Shown here: positions 52,874 to 60,188 of the stretch, in pieces
Position numbering within the stretch: position 1 is the stretch's first letter
Layout: each line of letters opens with the position of its first letter
Assembly: GCA_046297935.1 (NCBI GenBank)
Contig: JBKBHA010000018.1
Coordinates: 11,608 to 75,607, forward strand
Length of the DNA: 64,000 bases
DNA from: CAYMZZ01 sp046297935
GTDB lineage: Bacteria > Bacteroidota > Bacteroidia > Chitinophagales > Chitinophagaceae
Direction: 5' to 3'
The notes under the pieces: model-generated
Database searches by the model: none
What the model was told of the DNA's origin: nothing
The model's input: the letters and a program-made list of their open reading frames with translations, nothing else
Program-made: the position numbers and the translations under genes

Positions 52874-54397
52874 TCAGTATTCTCCCTGATCCAACTGCAC
52901 CTGATACGTGTATGTGCCGGAGTAGTTGGGATAAATTCCTTCAAGACGCACGCGTCCATCGCCATAGGAAAGTGCCTGTGCAAAATCCTGTGCGTTTTTG
53001 ATGGCCCTGCCATTTACTGAAGTGATCACGAATCCTTCTTCCATTCTGGTGCTGCTAAATGCACCACCTTCGCGGATCTTCTTCACTACTACACCGCCTT
53101 CCACTTCGTATTTTTTAGCTGTAGCGGCATCCAGGTCCGCCAGTTCAAGACCCAGTCGGTCACCGATTATTTCTGCATAAGAAATATCGATCTTGCTTTT
53201 TTGTCCTTTCAGCACAATGTTGGCCGTATATTCTTTTCCATTCCGCAGGTAAGTTACTGGTACTTTCTCACCGGGTTTGAAGCTGGCGATTTGTCCGCTC
53301 ATTTCAATACCGCTCCATACAGGATAGCCATTTACTTTCGTAATAATATCACCTTTTTTGATACCAGCTTCGTAAGCTGCGCCATCATTGGGAACCTGCT
53401 GTACATACACACCCTGACCATCTTTCTGCCCTGCCTGTTTTACCAGCATTTCGTTTTGTCCCTGGTTGGGGTTATACGATATGCCGAGGTAACCGCGGCG
53501 CACATCACCAAATTCGATCAAATCGTTTACAATCTTTTTCACGATGTTTACCGGAATAGCGAAACCATATCCTGCATAAGTACCGTTCGGAGCCAGAATT
53601 GCCGAGTTAATGCCTACCAGTTGGCCCTCGGTAGTAATCAGCGCACCGCCACTGTTTCCCTGGTTAATGGCTGCGTCGGTTTGAATGAAATTTTCTACCG
53701 GGCTATCACTCTGGCGACTGTTGATGCCAATTGTACGACCCTTCGCGCTTACGATTCCCGCCGTAACGGTTGTTTCAAGCGACAATGGGTATCCTACTGC
53801 CAACACCCACTGCCCAAGTTTCAGATTATCGGCATTTCCATAGATCATATAGGGCAGTCCTGAGCCGTCAATTTTCAGAACGGCGAGATCCGAACTGGGA
53901 TCCCGGCCTATTACCTTGGCTTTGTAAGTTTTTCTGTTGTGAAGCGTAACAGTAATTTCGTCGGCCACACCTTCGCGTCCGTCCGATATAACGTGGTTGT
54001 TGGTTACGATATATCCATCTTCGCTGATCAGCACACCACTACCCGAAGCGCGTTGTTCGGGCTGAATCATGGGTTGGCCGAAATTGAAGAACTGTTCAAT
54101 CATGTCGTCCATTGAATTACCCTGGCTGCGTGGCAGCTCGTTTACCAGACGCCGTGCAGGAATTTTTGTGCGAATATGCACCACCGCCGGTACTGCAGCA
54201 TTGGCAGCTTTTGTAAAGTCGATTGGCTCAGCCGCTGCAATATTGTCGAGATAGCCGGCGTAATTTACTGGCAGCTTGCCCTCTGACAGACTTACGATTG
54301 CTGCCTGGCGGGGATTGATCTTACCATACAACCACACACCACCGATACCAGATGCGGCACCTACAAAAATCACGAGCAAGAGTTGTTTCCATTTCAT
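52874..54397 (-). CDS. HtrA/DegP-family serine protease with PDZ domains
   Basis: 507 residues. N-terminal signal or anchor (5-24). Trypsin-like domain with His135 (VTNNHVIS), Asp170 (SDLAVLKI) and Ser249 (NQGNSGGAL). A PDZ domain follows (RRGYLGISYNPNQGQ ... GAAYEAGIKKGDIITKVNG) and a second, more divergent one (GLELADLDAATAKKYEVEGGVVVKKI). Degrades or refolds misfolded envelope proteins. Monocistronic; a palindromic repeat lies right after its stop. Confidence 0.94.
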   Translation of the reverse strand: MKWKQLLLVIFVGAASGIGGVWLYGKINPRQAAIVSLSEGKLPVNYAGYLDNIAAAEPIDFTKAANAAVPAVVHIRTKIPARRLVNELPRSQGNSMDDMIEQFFNFGQPMIQPEQRASGSGVLISEDGYIVTNNHVISDGREGVADEITVTLHNRKTYKAKVIGRDPSSDLAVLKIDGSGLPYMIYGNADNLKLGQWVLAVGYPLSLETTVTAGIVSAKGRTIGINSRQSDSPVENFIQTDAAINQGNSGGALITTEGQLVGINSAILAPNGTYAGYGFAIPVNIVKKIVNDLIEFGDVRRGYLGISYNPNQGQNEMLVKQAGQKDGQGVYVQQVPNDGAAYEAGIKKGDIITKVNGYPVWSGIEMSGQIASFKPGEKVPVTYLRNGKEYTANIVLKGQKSKIDISYAEIIGDRLGLELADLDAATAKKYEVEGGVVVKKIREGGAFSSTRMEEGFVITSVNGRAIKNAQDFAQALSYGDGRVRLEGIYPNYSGTYTYQVQLDQGEY

Positions 54398-54626
54398 ACG
54401 CTATGACGATTTAAGAGTATTTAAAAAAATGTTGCTTGTTTGCCTTGGACCTGTTCAATTTTCATGCCCACGCATACAAAGTAACAAACTGACATAACAA
54501 CTTGTGAACCCGCTCGTTTAGTTTAACAATCCTTTTACTAAGGCCTTCGTACTTCGGGTCTTTTTGTCAGTTTTGCGTCATCTAAGTTAGTGAATTTTGC
54601 AGCGCCGGTTCTGATTATTGCGGGCT

Positions 54627-55625
54627 TTACAGACTGCTGAGAAACGCCATGCTGTCGACCCCGTCGGCATAATCAGTCAGCGCCGGCTGCTGGCTGCTGC
54701 CAAATGGTAAAGCTCCGGCACCCAGCACAGCCTGTACCTGTTCATTTGCTTTCAGTTCTGGCAAAAATTCTCTGGGATCTTTTGCATATCGATAGTGCAG
54801 TTGACTAACGGGAGAAAAAATAGAATCGTCCTCTATCAGCAGAATGCTGCCGTTGGTCATATAGAACTTCTTATTAAGCAGATGTAGTGCCAGGTTATAG
54901 TCGTAGTTGTTTTTGAATTTATGGTGATCGGCCAGATACGAGTATTTCCTAAAGGCATCGAGCAGCGGTACAAAATCATAGTTTTCCGGTACTATCAGTT
55001 GGGTTACGTTTCTGCAGCCCAGGCCAAAATATAGATGTACATCGGTTGCCAGTGCGTGTAGTTCTTCCAGGCTCTCCTCACCGGTAAGTATAGCGACAGA
55101 GCTGCGGTTGCGACGGATGATATGAGGAAAGCGGCCAAAATAGTAATCAAAATAGCCGGCGGAATTGTTGCTGCCAGTTGCAATATATGCATCACAGCCT
55201 TTCAGGAAATCGCTGATCTGAGCAAACTCGGCAACGCCCGGTTCCCATTCCGTCATTTTGTTTAAAAGATGGGGAAGCAGAACGGCATCTTTTGAGGAAA
55301 GTTTGATGATGGCTTTGTGCCCTGCCACAAAACAGCAAAGCCAATCGTGAAAACCTACAAGCGGAATATTCCCGGCCATCACAATACCTACTGAGCGGGG
55401 CGCTTTTTGTTCCTGCGGAAGCTCATATTTATCTGCCCATTTCTGAAGCAGATCGGCCTGCAGATACTGTCGGGCAATTGCTTCGGTGGCCGTTTGTATA
55501 AATTCATCTGTAAACCATGCGTTTTCGCGAGCCGCCCTTTCTTTAGCGGTCAGCCATTCAGGGCTGTCTGAACTGATATATTGACCAAGGCGTGCTAATA
55601 ACTCAATCCTGTATTGTAAATTCAT
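54627..55625 (-). CDS. LuxC-like acyl-CoA reductase
   Basis: 332 residues. Aldehyde-dehydrogenase-like fold: VGIVMAGNIPLVGFHDWLCCFVAGHKAIIKLSSKD (cofactor region), TGSNNSAGYFDYYFGRFPHIIRRNRSSVAILTGEE, and a candidate catalytic Cys in FGLGCRNVTQLIVPE. Would reduce acyl-CoA to aldehyde with NAD(P)H. Divergent from a ferredoxin gene with an operator-like palindrome between them, which suggests a shared redox role. Confidence 0.85.
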   Translation of the reverse strand: MNLQYRIELLARLGQYISSDSPEWLTAKERAARENAWFTDEFIQTATEAIARQYLQADLLQKWADKYELPQEQKAPRSVGIVMAGNIPLVGFHDWLCCFVAGHKAIIKLSSKDAVLLPHLLNKMTEWEPGVAEFAQISDFLKGCDAYIATGSNNSAGYFDYYFGRFPHIIRRNRSSVAILTGEESLEELHALATDVHLYFGLGCRNVTQLIVPENYDFVPLLDAFRKYSYLADHHKFKNNYDYNLALHLLNKKFYMTNGSILLIEDDSIFSPVSQLHYRYAKDPREFLPELKANEQVQAVLGAGALPFGSSQQPALTDYADGVDSMAFLSSL

Positions 55626-55681
55626 TTATCCATTCTATTTTTGTGGCAGCCTTTGAGGCTGCCAAAGATTTGGCAAAAGTA
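55613..55681. promoter_or_regulatory. Divergent promoters around a palindromic operator
   Basis: Plus strand, towards the ferredoxin: ATTG (55613-55616), 19-bp spacer, TATTTTTG (55636-55643). Minus strand, towards the reductase: TACTTTTG (55681-55674). Between them lies a 9-bp-arm dyad TGGCAGCCT-TTG-AGGCTGCCA at 55644-55664. Confidence 0.6.
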
Positions 55682-55708
55682 ATTCACTCCCCATTAAATC
55701 ATTGAATT

Positions 55709-56056
55709 ATGGCAATCAAGATAACTGATGAATGTATCAACTGCGGGGCCTGCGAACCCGAATGTCCGAATAACGCCATCTACGAAGGCGGTGTTGAATG
55801 GGCCGTTTCTGACGGCACATCCGTGAAAGGTTCCTTTACACTTATCGATGGATCGGTGGTGGATGCTGACCAGAAAAATGCACCTGTAAGTGTTGATACT
55901 TATTATATTACGCCGAACAAATGCACCGAATGTCAGGGTTTTCATGAAGAACCACAGTGTGCCGCGGTTTGTCCGGTAGACTGTTGTGTGCCCGACGAAA
56001 TGTATCAGGAAACTGTGGAGGAACTGATGGCCAAGAAAGACCGCCTGCACCTGTAG
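55709..56056 (+). CDS. 4Fe-4S dicluster ferredoxin
   Basis: 115 residues. First cluster motif CINCGACEPECP, second CTECQGFHEEPQCAAVCPVDCC, with a longer insertion between its first two Cys pairs as in YfhL-type ferredoxins. Low-potential electron carrier in the cytoplasm. The region between (about 25-70) is an insertion with no Cys. Divergent from the acyl-CoA reductase. Confidence 0.93.
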   Translation: MAIKITDECINCGACEPECPNNAIYEGGVEWAVSDGTSVKGSFTLIDGSVVDADQKNAPVSVDTYYITPNKCTECQGFHEEPQCAAVCPVDCCVPDEMYQETVEELMAKKDRLHL

Positions 56057-56128
56057 GAATGTGCATAAAATTAGTGGTGGGTCGAGCGTTTTGGTTCGAT
56101 AAATGCTTATCTTAGATTTATCCTACAA

Positions 56129-56205
56129 GAGTAGCAACGCTGCTCATTTATGGGCGGGTGATATTTCCCGTCGTATGAAGGTGAAGGAGAAACGGCCTTC
56201 ACCTT
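56129..56205 (+). other. Three consecutive hairpins between ferredoxin and ddl, last one terminator-like
   Basis: GAGTAGC-AAC-GCTGCTC (56129-56145, one G-U pair), CGGG...CCCG (56155-56170), and a 10-bp stem AAGGTGAAGG/CCTTCACCTT (56178-56187 with 56196-56205) followed by a weak TTCTTA. The last may terminate the ferredoxin transcript. The set could also be a small RNA or the ddl leader; the gap of 292 bp has no reading frame worth calling. Confidence 0.45.
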
Positions 56206-56348
56206 TCTTATGTCTGAAATAATCCAATTGTTATTGCAACCTATACCCGCCCATTTCCATCTGGGTAATTAATTCGTTGTTAAAGGCCCGTTTTTATCCA
56301 AACCCAGATTTTTCTTCCAATATTTGTGACAAAATTCAACAAGCTTAC

Positions 56349-57371
56349 ATGAAGAAGCAGATTGCGCTGGTTACCGGCGGTTACTCGGGTGAATCGGTTA
56401 TTTCCTACAAAACAGCCTCCACAATACAGGCCAATCTTGATCCGGCGCTTTTTTCAGTTTACTATATCGACATTTCAAAAGATGGCTGGAATTATGTGAA
56501 GGCCGATGGAAGCAGGCAGCCCGTTGATAGAAATGATTTCAGTATCGAAATCGATGGCAGCAAAATCCGTTTCGATGCGGCTTATATCGCCATGCATGGT
56601 ACGCCCGGCGAAGATGGAAAGCTGCAGGGATATTTCGACATGCTCGGTATTCCCTATACCAGTTGCGATGCTGCAACAAGCGCAATTACATTCAACAAAC
56701 GTTATACCGTGGCAGTGGCACGTATGGCTGGCATCGGAGTGGGCAATTCTGTTCATCTTTTCCGCGAGCAGGGGTACAAAGTAGGGGAGATTCTTGATCG
56801 GGTACAGTTGCCGGTTTTTGTAAAGCCCAATAATGGAGGTAGCAGTATCGGAATGAGCAAAGTGGAAGAACCATCTCTTTTGCAAGCTGCTATTGACAAA
56901 GCATTTCGGGAAGATGGACAGGTATTAATTGAAGAAATGATCCAGGGCCGTGAATTCACGGTCGGTGTATTTCGTTCAGCCGGACAAATAATCGTACTAC
57001 CGCTCACCGAGGTCCGGGCCCATGCCGAGAAGGCGTTTTTTGATTTTGAAGCTAAGTATGAAGGTAAGTCAACCGAAATCACTCCGGCGGAAGTAGACGA
57101 AGTAATTGCGGATCAGATAAGAGATGCTGCACGCAACATCTACTCCATTTTCAACTGTCGCGGAGTTGTGCGAATTGATTTTATTTACAACGAGCAGGCT
57201 CGCAAACCCTTTATGCTGGAAATAAATACCATCCCCGGGCAAAGTGCGGCCAGCATTGTGCCGCAACAAGTGAAAGCGATGGGCTGGAACCTTCGCGAAT
57301 TTTATACTAAATTGCTCGAAGAGGCGTTAACGGCAGGAGGACATTCAGCCAATTTCGGACATAACCCCTAG
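56349..57371 (+). CDS. ddl: D-alanine--D-alanine ligase
   Basis: 340 residues from ATG 56349 (MKKQIALVTGGYSGESVIS). ATP-grasp enzyme: AYIAMHGTPGEDGKLQGYFDMLGIPYTS, VFVKPNNGGSSIGMSKV, LIEEMIQGREFTVGVF, and the metal-binding RIDFIYNEQARKPFMLEINTIPGQS. Makes the D-Ala-D-Ala end of peptidoglycan precursors. Followed 3 bp later by a PASTA protein, a pairing common in Bacteroidota. Confidence 0.96.
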   Translation: MKKQIALVTGGYSGESVISYKTASTIQANLDPALFSVYYIDISKDGWNYVKADGSRQPVDRNDFSIEIDGSKIRFDAAYIAMHGTPGEDGKLQGYFDMLGIPYTSCDAATSAITFNKRYTVAVARMAGIGVGNSVHLFREQGYKVGEILDRVQLPVFVKPNNGGSSIGMSKVEEPSLLQAAIDKAFREDGQVLIEEMIQGREFTVGVFRSAGQIIVLPLTEVRAHAEKAFFDFEAKYEGKSTEITPAEVDEVIADQIRDAARNIYSIFNCRGVVRIDFIYNEQARKPFMLEINTIPGQSAASIVPQQVKAMGWNLREFYTKLLEEALTAGGHSANFGHNP

Positions 57372-57374
57372 TAC

Positions 57375-58196
57375 ATGTTTGGATTTATCACGAAAAGACC
57401 CCTTTGGGTAAACATTATTGCCGGCATTGCACTTGCCCTGATTATTTTTCTTCTCTTTATTTTATCGCTCGACTGGCTGACTCATCATGGACAGTCGAAG
57501 ACGGTGCCATCGGTGCTTGGTAAAACGTATGAAGAGGCGGAAAAACTGTTGGGTGACGCTGGCTTTGAAGTAGAAATTTTGGATTCCATTTATGTTGACA
57601 CTACCCGTCCGATGCAGGTATTGCGGCAGGTGCCCGAGGCTGATGAAATGGTCAAGGTTAACCGCACCGTTTATCTGACCATCAACAGGGCGGTACCGCC
57701 CCTTATTGAAATGCCCAACATCGTTGGCGCCAGTTATAGAAGTGCAGAGCTGACTTTGAAGAATTACAATTTACGCGCAGGCGATACCAGCTTCAAACCC
57801 GACTTTGCGAAGAATGCGGTGTTGGAGCAATGGTTCAATGGACAGCGCATCACTCCCGGTACTAAAATCAGGATGGGAAGCAAGATCGATATGGTACTTG
57901 GTGATGGGCTGGGCGATCGTCAATTTATTGTGCCGCAACTGCTGGGCAAAACCTACTGCGAAGCCAAAGCGCAGATCGAATCAGCCGGCATTGCGTTCGG
58001 CGTGGTGCTGGCCGATCCGGATGTGAGTGATACCTGTAATGCATTCATTTACTGGCAAAGCCCCGAAAGGCTGGATGCAGACCGACGTTATCGTTATATT
58101 CGTTCGGGACAATTGATTGATATAAAAGTTCAGGTAGAACGTCCGGTGCTCGATACTTTACCAACGGTTGACCCACTGGCGCCTGAAGAACCCTGA
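57375..58196 (+). CDS. PASTA-domain membrane protein
   Basis: 273 residues. One N-terminal transmembrane segment (12-35, VNIIAGIALALIIFLLFILSL), then three PASTA repeats: TVPSVLGKTYEEAEKLLGDAGFEVEIL, IEMPNIVGASYRSAELTLKNYNL and FIVPQLLGKTYCEAKAQIESAGIAF. PASTA domains bind peptidoglycan stem peptides. No kinase domain is attached. Linked to ddl by a 3-bp gap, fitting a cell-wall role. Confidence 0.93.
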   Translation: MFGFITKRPLWVNIIAGIALALIIFLLFILSLDWLTHHGQSKTVPSVLGKTYEEAEKLLGDAGFEVEILDSIYVDTTRPMQVLRQVPEADEMVKVNRTVYLTINRAVPPLIEMPNIVGASYRSAELTLKNYNLRAGDTSFKPDFAKNAVLEQWFNGQRITPGTKIRMGSKIDMVLGDGLGDRQFIVPQLLGKTYCEAKAQIESAGIAFGVVLADPDVSDTCNAFIYWQSPERLDADRRYRYIRSGQLIDIKVQVERPVLDTLPTVDPLAPEEP

Positions 58197-58218
58197 TAAA
58201 CAATTTAAAACGATTTCC

Positions 58219-58527
58219 ATGACTACAATTACTCCTGAGGAACTTAAAAAAAGAATGGATGCGGGCGAATCACTGACCATTGTAGACGTACGCGAGCCCC
58301 ACGAGCATGACGCATTCAATATTGGCGGAACACTGATTCCGCTTGGTAGAATACAGACCATGCAGGTGGACGAACTGGAACCACTTAAAGAGCAGGAAAT
58401 AATTGTGTACTGCCGAAGCGGCAATCGGAGCGGGCAGGCCTGCATGATACTCGATACCATGGGCTTCAGAAACACCGTTAACCTGGTTGGTGGAATGCTG
58501 GCCTGGGAAGAAAAATTTGGCAGTTGA
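58219..58527 (+). CDS. Rhodanese-like sulfurtransferase domain protein
   Basis: 102 residues from ATG 58219, a single-domain rhodanese. LTIVDVREPHEHDAFNIGGTLIPL and the active loop VYCRSGNRSGQA with the catalytic Cys. Carries persulfide sulfur or acts in redox sensing. 22 bp after the PASTA gene and closed by a strong terminator, so last of the ddl unit. Confidence 0.92.
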   Translation: MTTITPEELKKRMDAGESLTIVDVREPHEHDAFNIGGTLIPLGRIQTMQVDELEPLKEQEIIVYCRSGNRSGQACMILDTMGFRNTVNLVGGMLAWEEKFGS

Positions 58528-58544
58528 GCTTGCGCTCGTTGCTG

Positions 58545-58572
58545 AAAAGCGGGCCAAAGGCCCGCTTTTTTT
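58545..58572 (+). terminator. Intrinsic terminator after the rhodanese gene
   Basis: AAAAGCGGGCC (58545-58555), loop AAA, GGCCCGCTTTT (58559-58569), T-run to 58572. Confidence 0.93.
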
Positions 58573-58605
58573 ATGGCAGCCACTGGTTCTTACAAATCTA
58601 AATTG

Positions 58606-58701
58606 CTCCATAACTTTAAAAATTCATGACTTATGGAGTAATATAGAATTTTTATAATCCTCCATAAGTGCCTTTTTTTTATATTTGTGGAGGATTATAA
58701 A
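58606..58701 (+). promoter_or_regulatory. Array of CTCCATAA dyads and -7 box before the ATPase-nuclease gene
   Basis: CTCCATAA at 58606-58613, its complement TTATGGAG at 58631-58638, CTCCATAA again at 58660-58667, and TGGAGGATTATAAA at 58688-58701. Perfect dyads: 58629-58638 with 58660-58669 (10 bp), 58651-58664 with 58688-58701 (14 bp), 58618-58625 with 58646-58653 (8 bp). The -7 box TATATTTG (58680-58687) lies in the loop of the 14-bp dyad, 22 bp before the start codon. Confidence 0.75.
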
Positions 58702-58709
58702 CTATAACA

Positions 58710-60131
58710 ATGGAAGCCGTAATTGGTCGGGATGAAGAAAAAACTATTCTTACAGAGGCACTGCTTACAGATTCGGCGGAGCTGATAGCTGTTTTCGGCA
58801 GGCGGCGAATAGGAAAGACCTACCTTATTCGTAACCATTACAAAGACTACCTGAAATTTGAACTCACGGGTATTCACGATGCCTCGCTGAAAGAACAACT
58901 CCATAATTTCAGCCGCTCGTTGCAGGAATCTGCAGGTCTCACATATCGACCCTCAGATCCGGCCAGTTGGCTCGAGGCATTCGAAATGTTATCCGATCAC
59001 CTGAAAAAAATAGTTCGGAAATCGCCTGTAGTAATTCTAATTGATGAACTGCCCTGGCTATGCACGCCCCGATCAGGTTTTCTGCAGGCTTTTGGACATT
59101 GGTGGAATACCAGCGCTTCACGTATTCCACAACTAAAGGTAGTGATCTGCGGTTCAGCCGCCTCCTGGATGATCCGACAGGTAATAAATGATCGTGGTGG
59201 TCTTCATAATCGAGTTACCCGACGCATCCGGCTATTGCCTTTTACCCTCCACGAAACAAAGGCATTCCTCGAATACCAACGAGTAAAGCTTGACGATTTT
59301 CAGGTGCTGCAACTTTATATGGCGATGGGAGGAGTGCCTCATTACCTCAAACATGTACAGAAAGGGCAAAGTGCGGCTCAAATTGTCGACAAGCTGTTTT
59401 TTTCAAAACAGGGAATTCTGAAAACAGAATTTAGCGGACTTTACCGTTCCCTGTTTGCAAATGCCAGCAACCATGAAGCAGTGGTACGTGCTCTCGCACG
59501 TAAACCTGAGGGACTCAACAGGGCCGAGATCATTGCTGCCTGCGGATTTACGACCGGAGGCTGGACAACCGCGCTGATAGAGGAACTGGAGCAATCAGGA
59601 TTTATTACGCAGTACATTCCTTTTGGCCGCACACAGCGTGACGCTATTTACAAATTATCCGATGAGTACAGCCTTTTTTACCTGAAGTTTGTTGAATCGG
59701 CAAAGTCTGTTGGACCCGGCTCCTGGTTGCGAATCGCCAGGACTGCACGTTTTCACAGTTGGGCGGGTTTTGCGTTTGAGGCAGTTTGCCAAAAGCATGT
59801 AGACCAGATAAAAAAGGCACTGGGTATCTCGGGAGTATATACTGAAACTTCCGCCTGGCGCCACACAGGGGGAGCTCAAATAGATATGCTGCTTGATCGG
59901 GCTGATCACTGCATTAATCTCTGCGAAATGAAATTTTCGGAGATGCATTTCACCATTTCAAAAAAATATGCTGCCGAACTTGATCGCAAAGTGCAGGTGT
60001 TTCGTGAACAGACCGGCACCCGCAAAAGTATCTTCCTGACTATGGTGAGTAGCTATGGCACTGTTGAAAACGAATACTACCTCGGCCGTGTAGTTACACA
60101 GCTCACTATGGCCGATCTGTTCAAAGCCTAA
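58710..60131 (+). CDS. AAA-type ATPase with C-terminal PD-(D/E)XK nuclease-like domain (DUF234 type)
   Basis: 473 residues. Walker A GRRRIGKT (30-37), Walker B VVILIDELPWL (Asp112, Glu113), sensor-like VVICGSAASWM. Residues 230-330 look like a winged helix (GLNRAEIIAACGFTTGGWTTALIEELEQSGFI). The C-terminal domain has Glu357 (FAFEAVC), Asp392 (GAQIDMLLDR), Glu406 and Lys408 (LCEMKFS), the PD-(D/E)XK pattern. Archaeal-type ATPases of this layout are widespread, multi-copy and suspected of selfish or defensive behaviour. Alone between two strong terminators. Confidence 0.85.
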   Translation: MEAVIGRDEEKTILTEALLTDSAELIAVFGRRRIGKTYLIRNHYKDYLKFELTGIHDASLKEQLHNFSRSLQESAGLTYRPSDPASWLEAFEMLSDHLKKIVRKSPVVILIDELPWLCTPRSGFLQAFGHWWNTSASRIPQLKVVICGSAASWMIRQVINDRGGLHNRVTRRIRLLPFTLHETKAFLEYQRVKLDDFQVLQLYMAMGGVPHYLKHVQKGQSAAQIVDKLFFSKQGILKTEFSGLYRSLFANASNHEAVVRALARKPEGLNRAEIIAACGFTTGGWTTALIEELEQSGFITQYIPFGRTQRDAIYKLSDEYSLFYLKFVESAKSVGPGSWLRIARTARFHSWAGFAFEAVCQKHVDQIKKALGISGVYTETSAWRHTGGAQIDMLLDRADHCINLCEMKFSEMHFTISKKYAAELDRKVQVFREQTGTRKSIFLTMVSSYGTVENEYYLGRVVTQLTMADLFKA

Positions 60132-60132
60132 A

Positions 60133-60163
60133 AAAAGCCATCGTAAACGCTACGATGGCTTTT
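60133..60163. terminator. Bidirectional terminator
   Basis: AAAAGCCATCGTA (60133-60145), loop AACGC, complement 60151-60163 ending TTTT; A-run on the left serves the minus strand. Shared by the ATPase and the TonB receptor gene. Confidence 0.92.
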
Positions 60164-60188
60164 CGGCAAAGATTTCTATAATCTCTTC

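Noticed and set aside
58573..60131. ATPase unit as an insertion sequence
   Set aside because: No terminal inverted repeats around the whole unit or target duplication were found; the dyads are only upstream.
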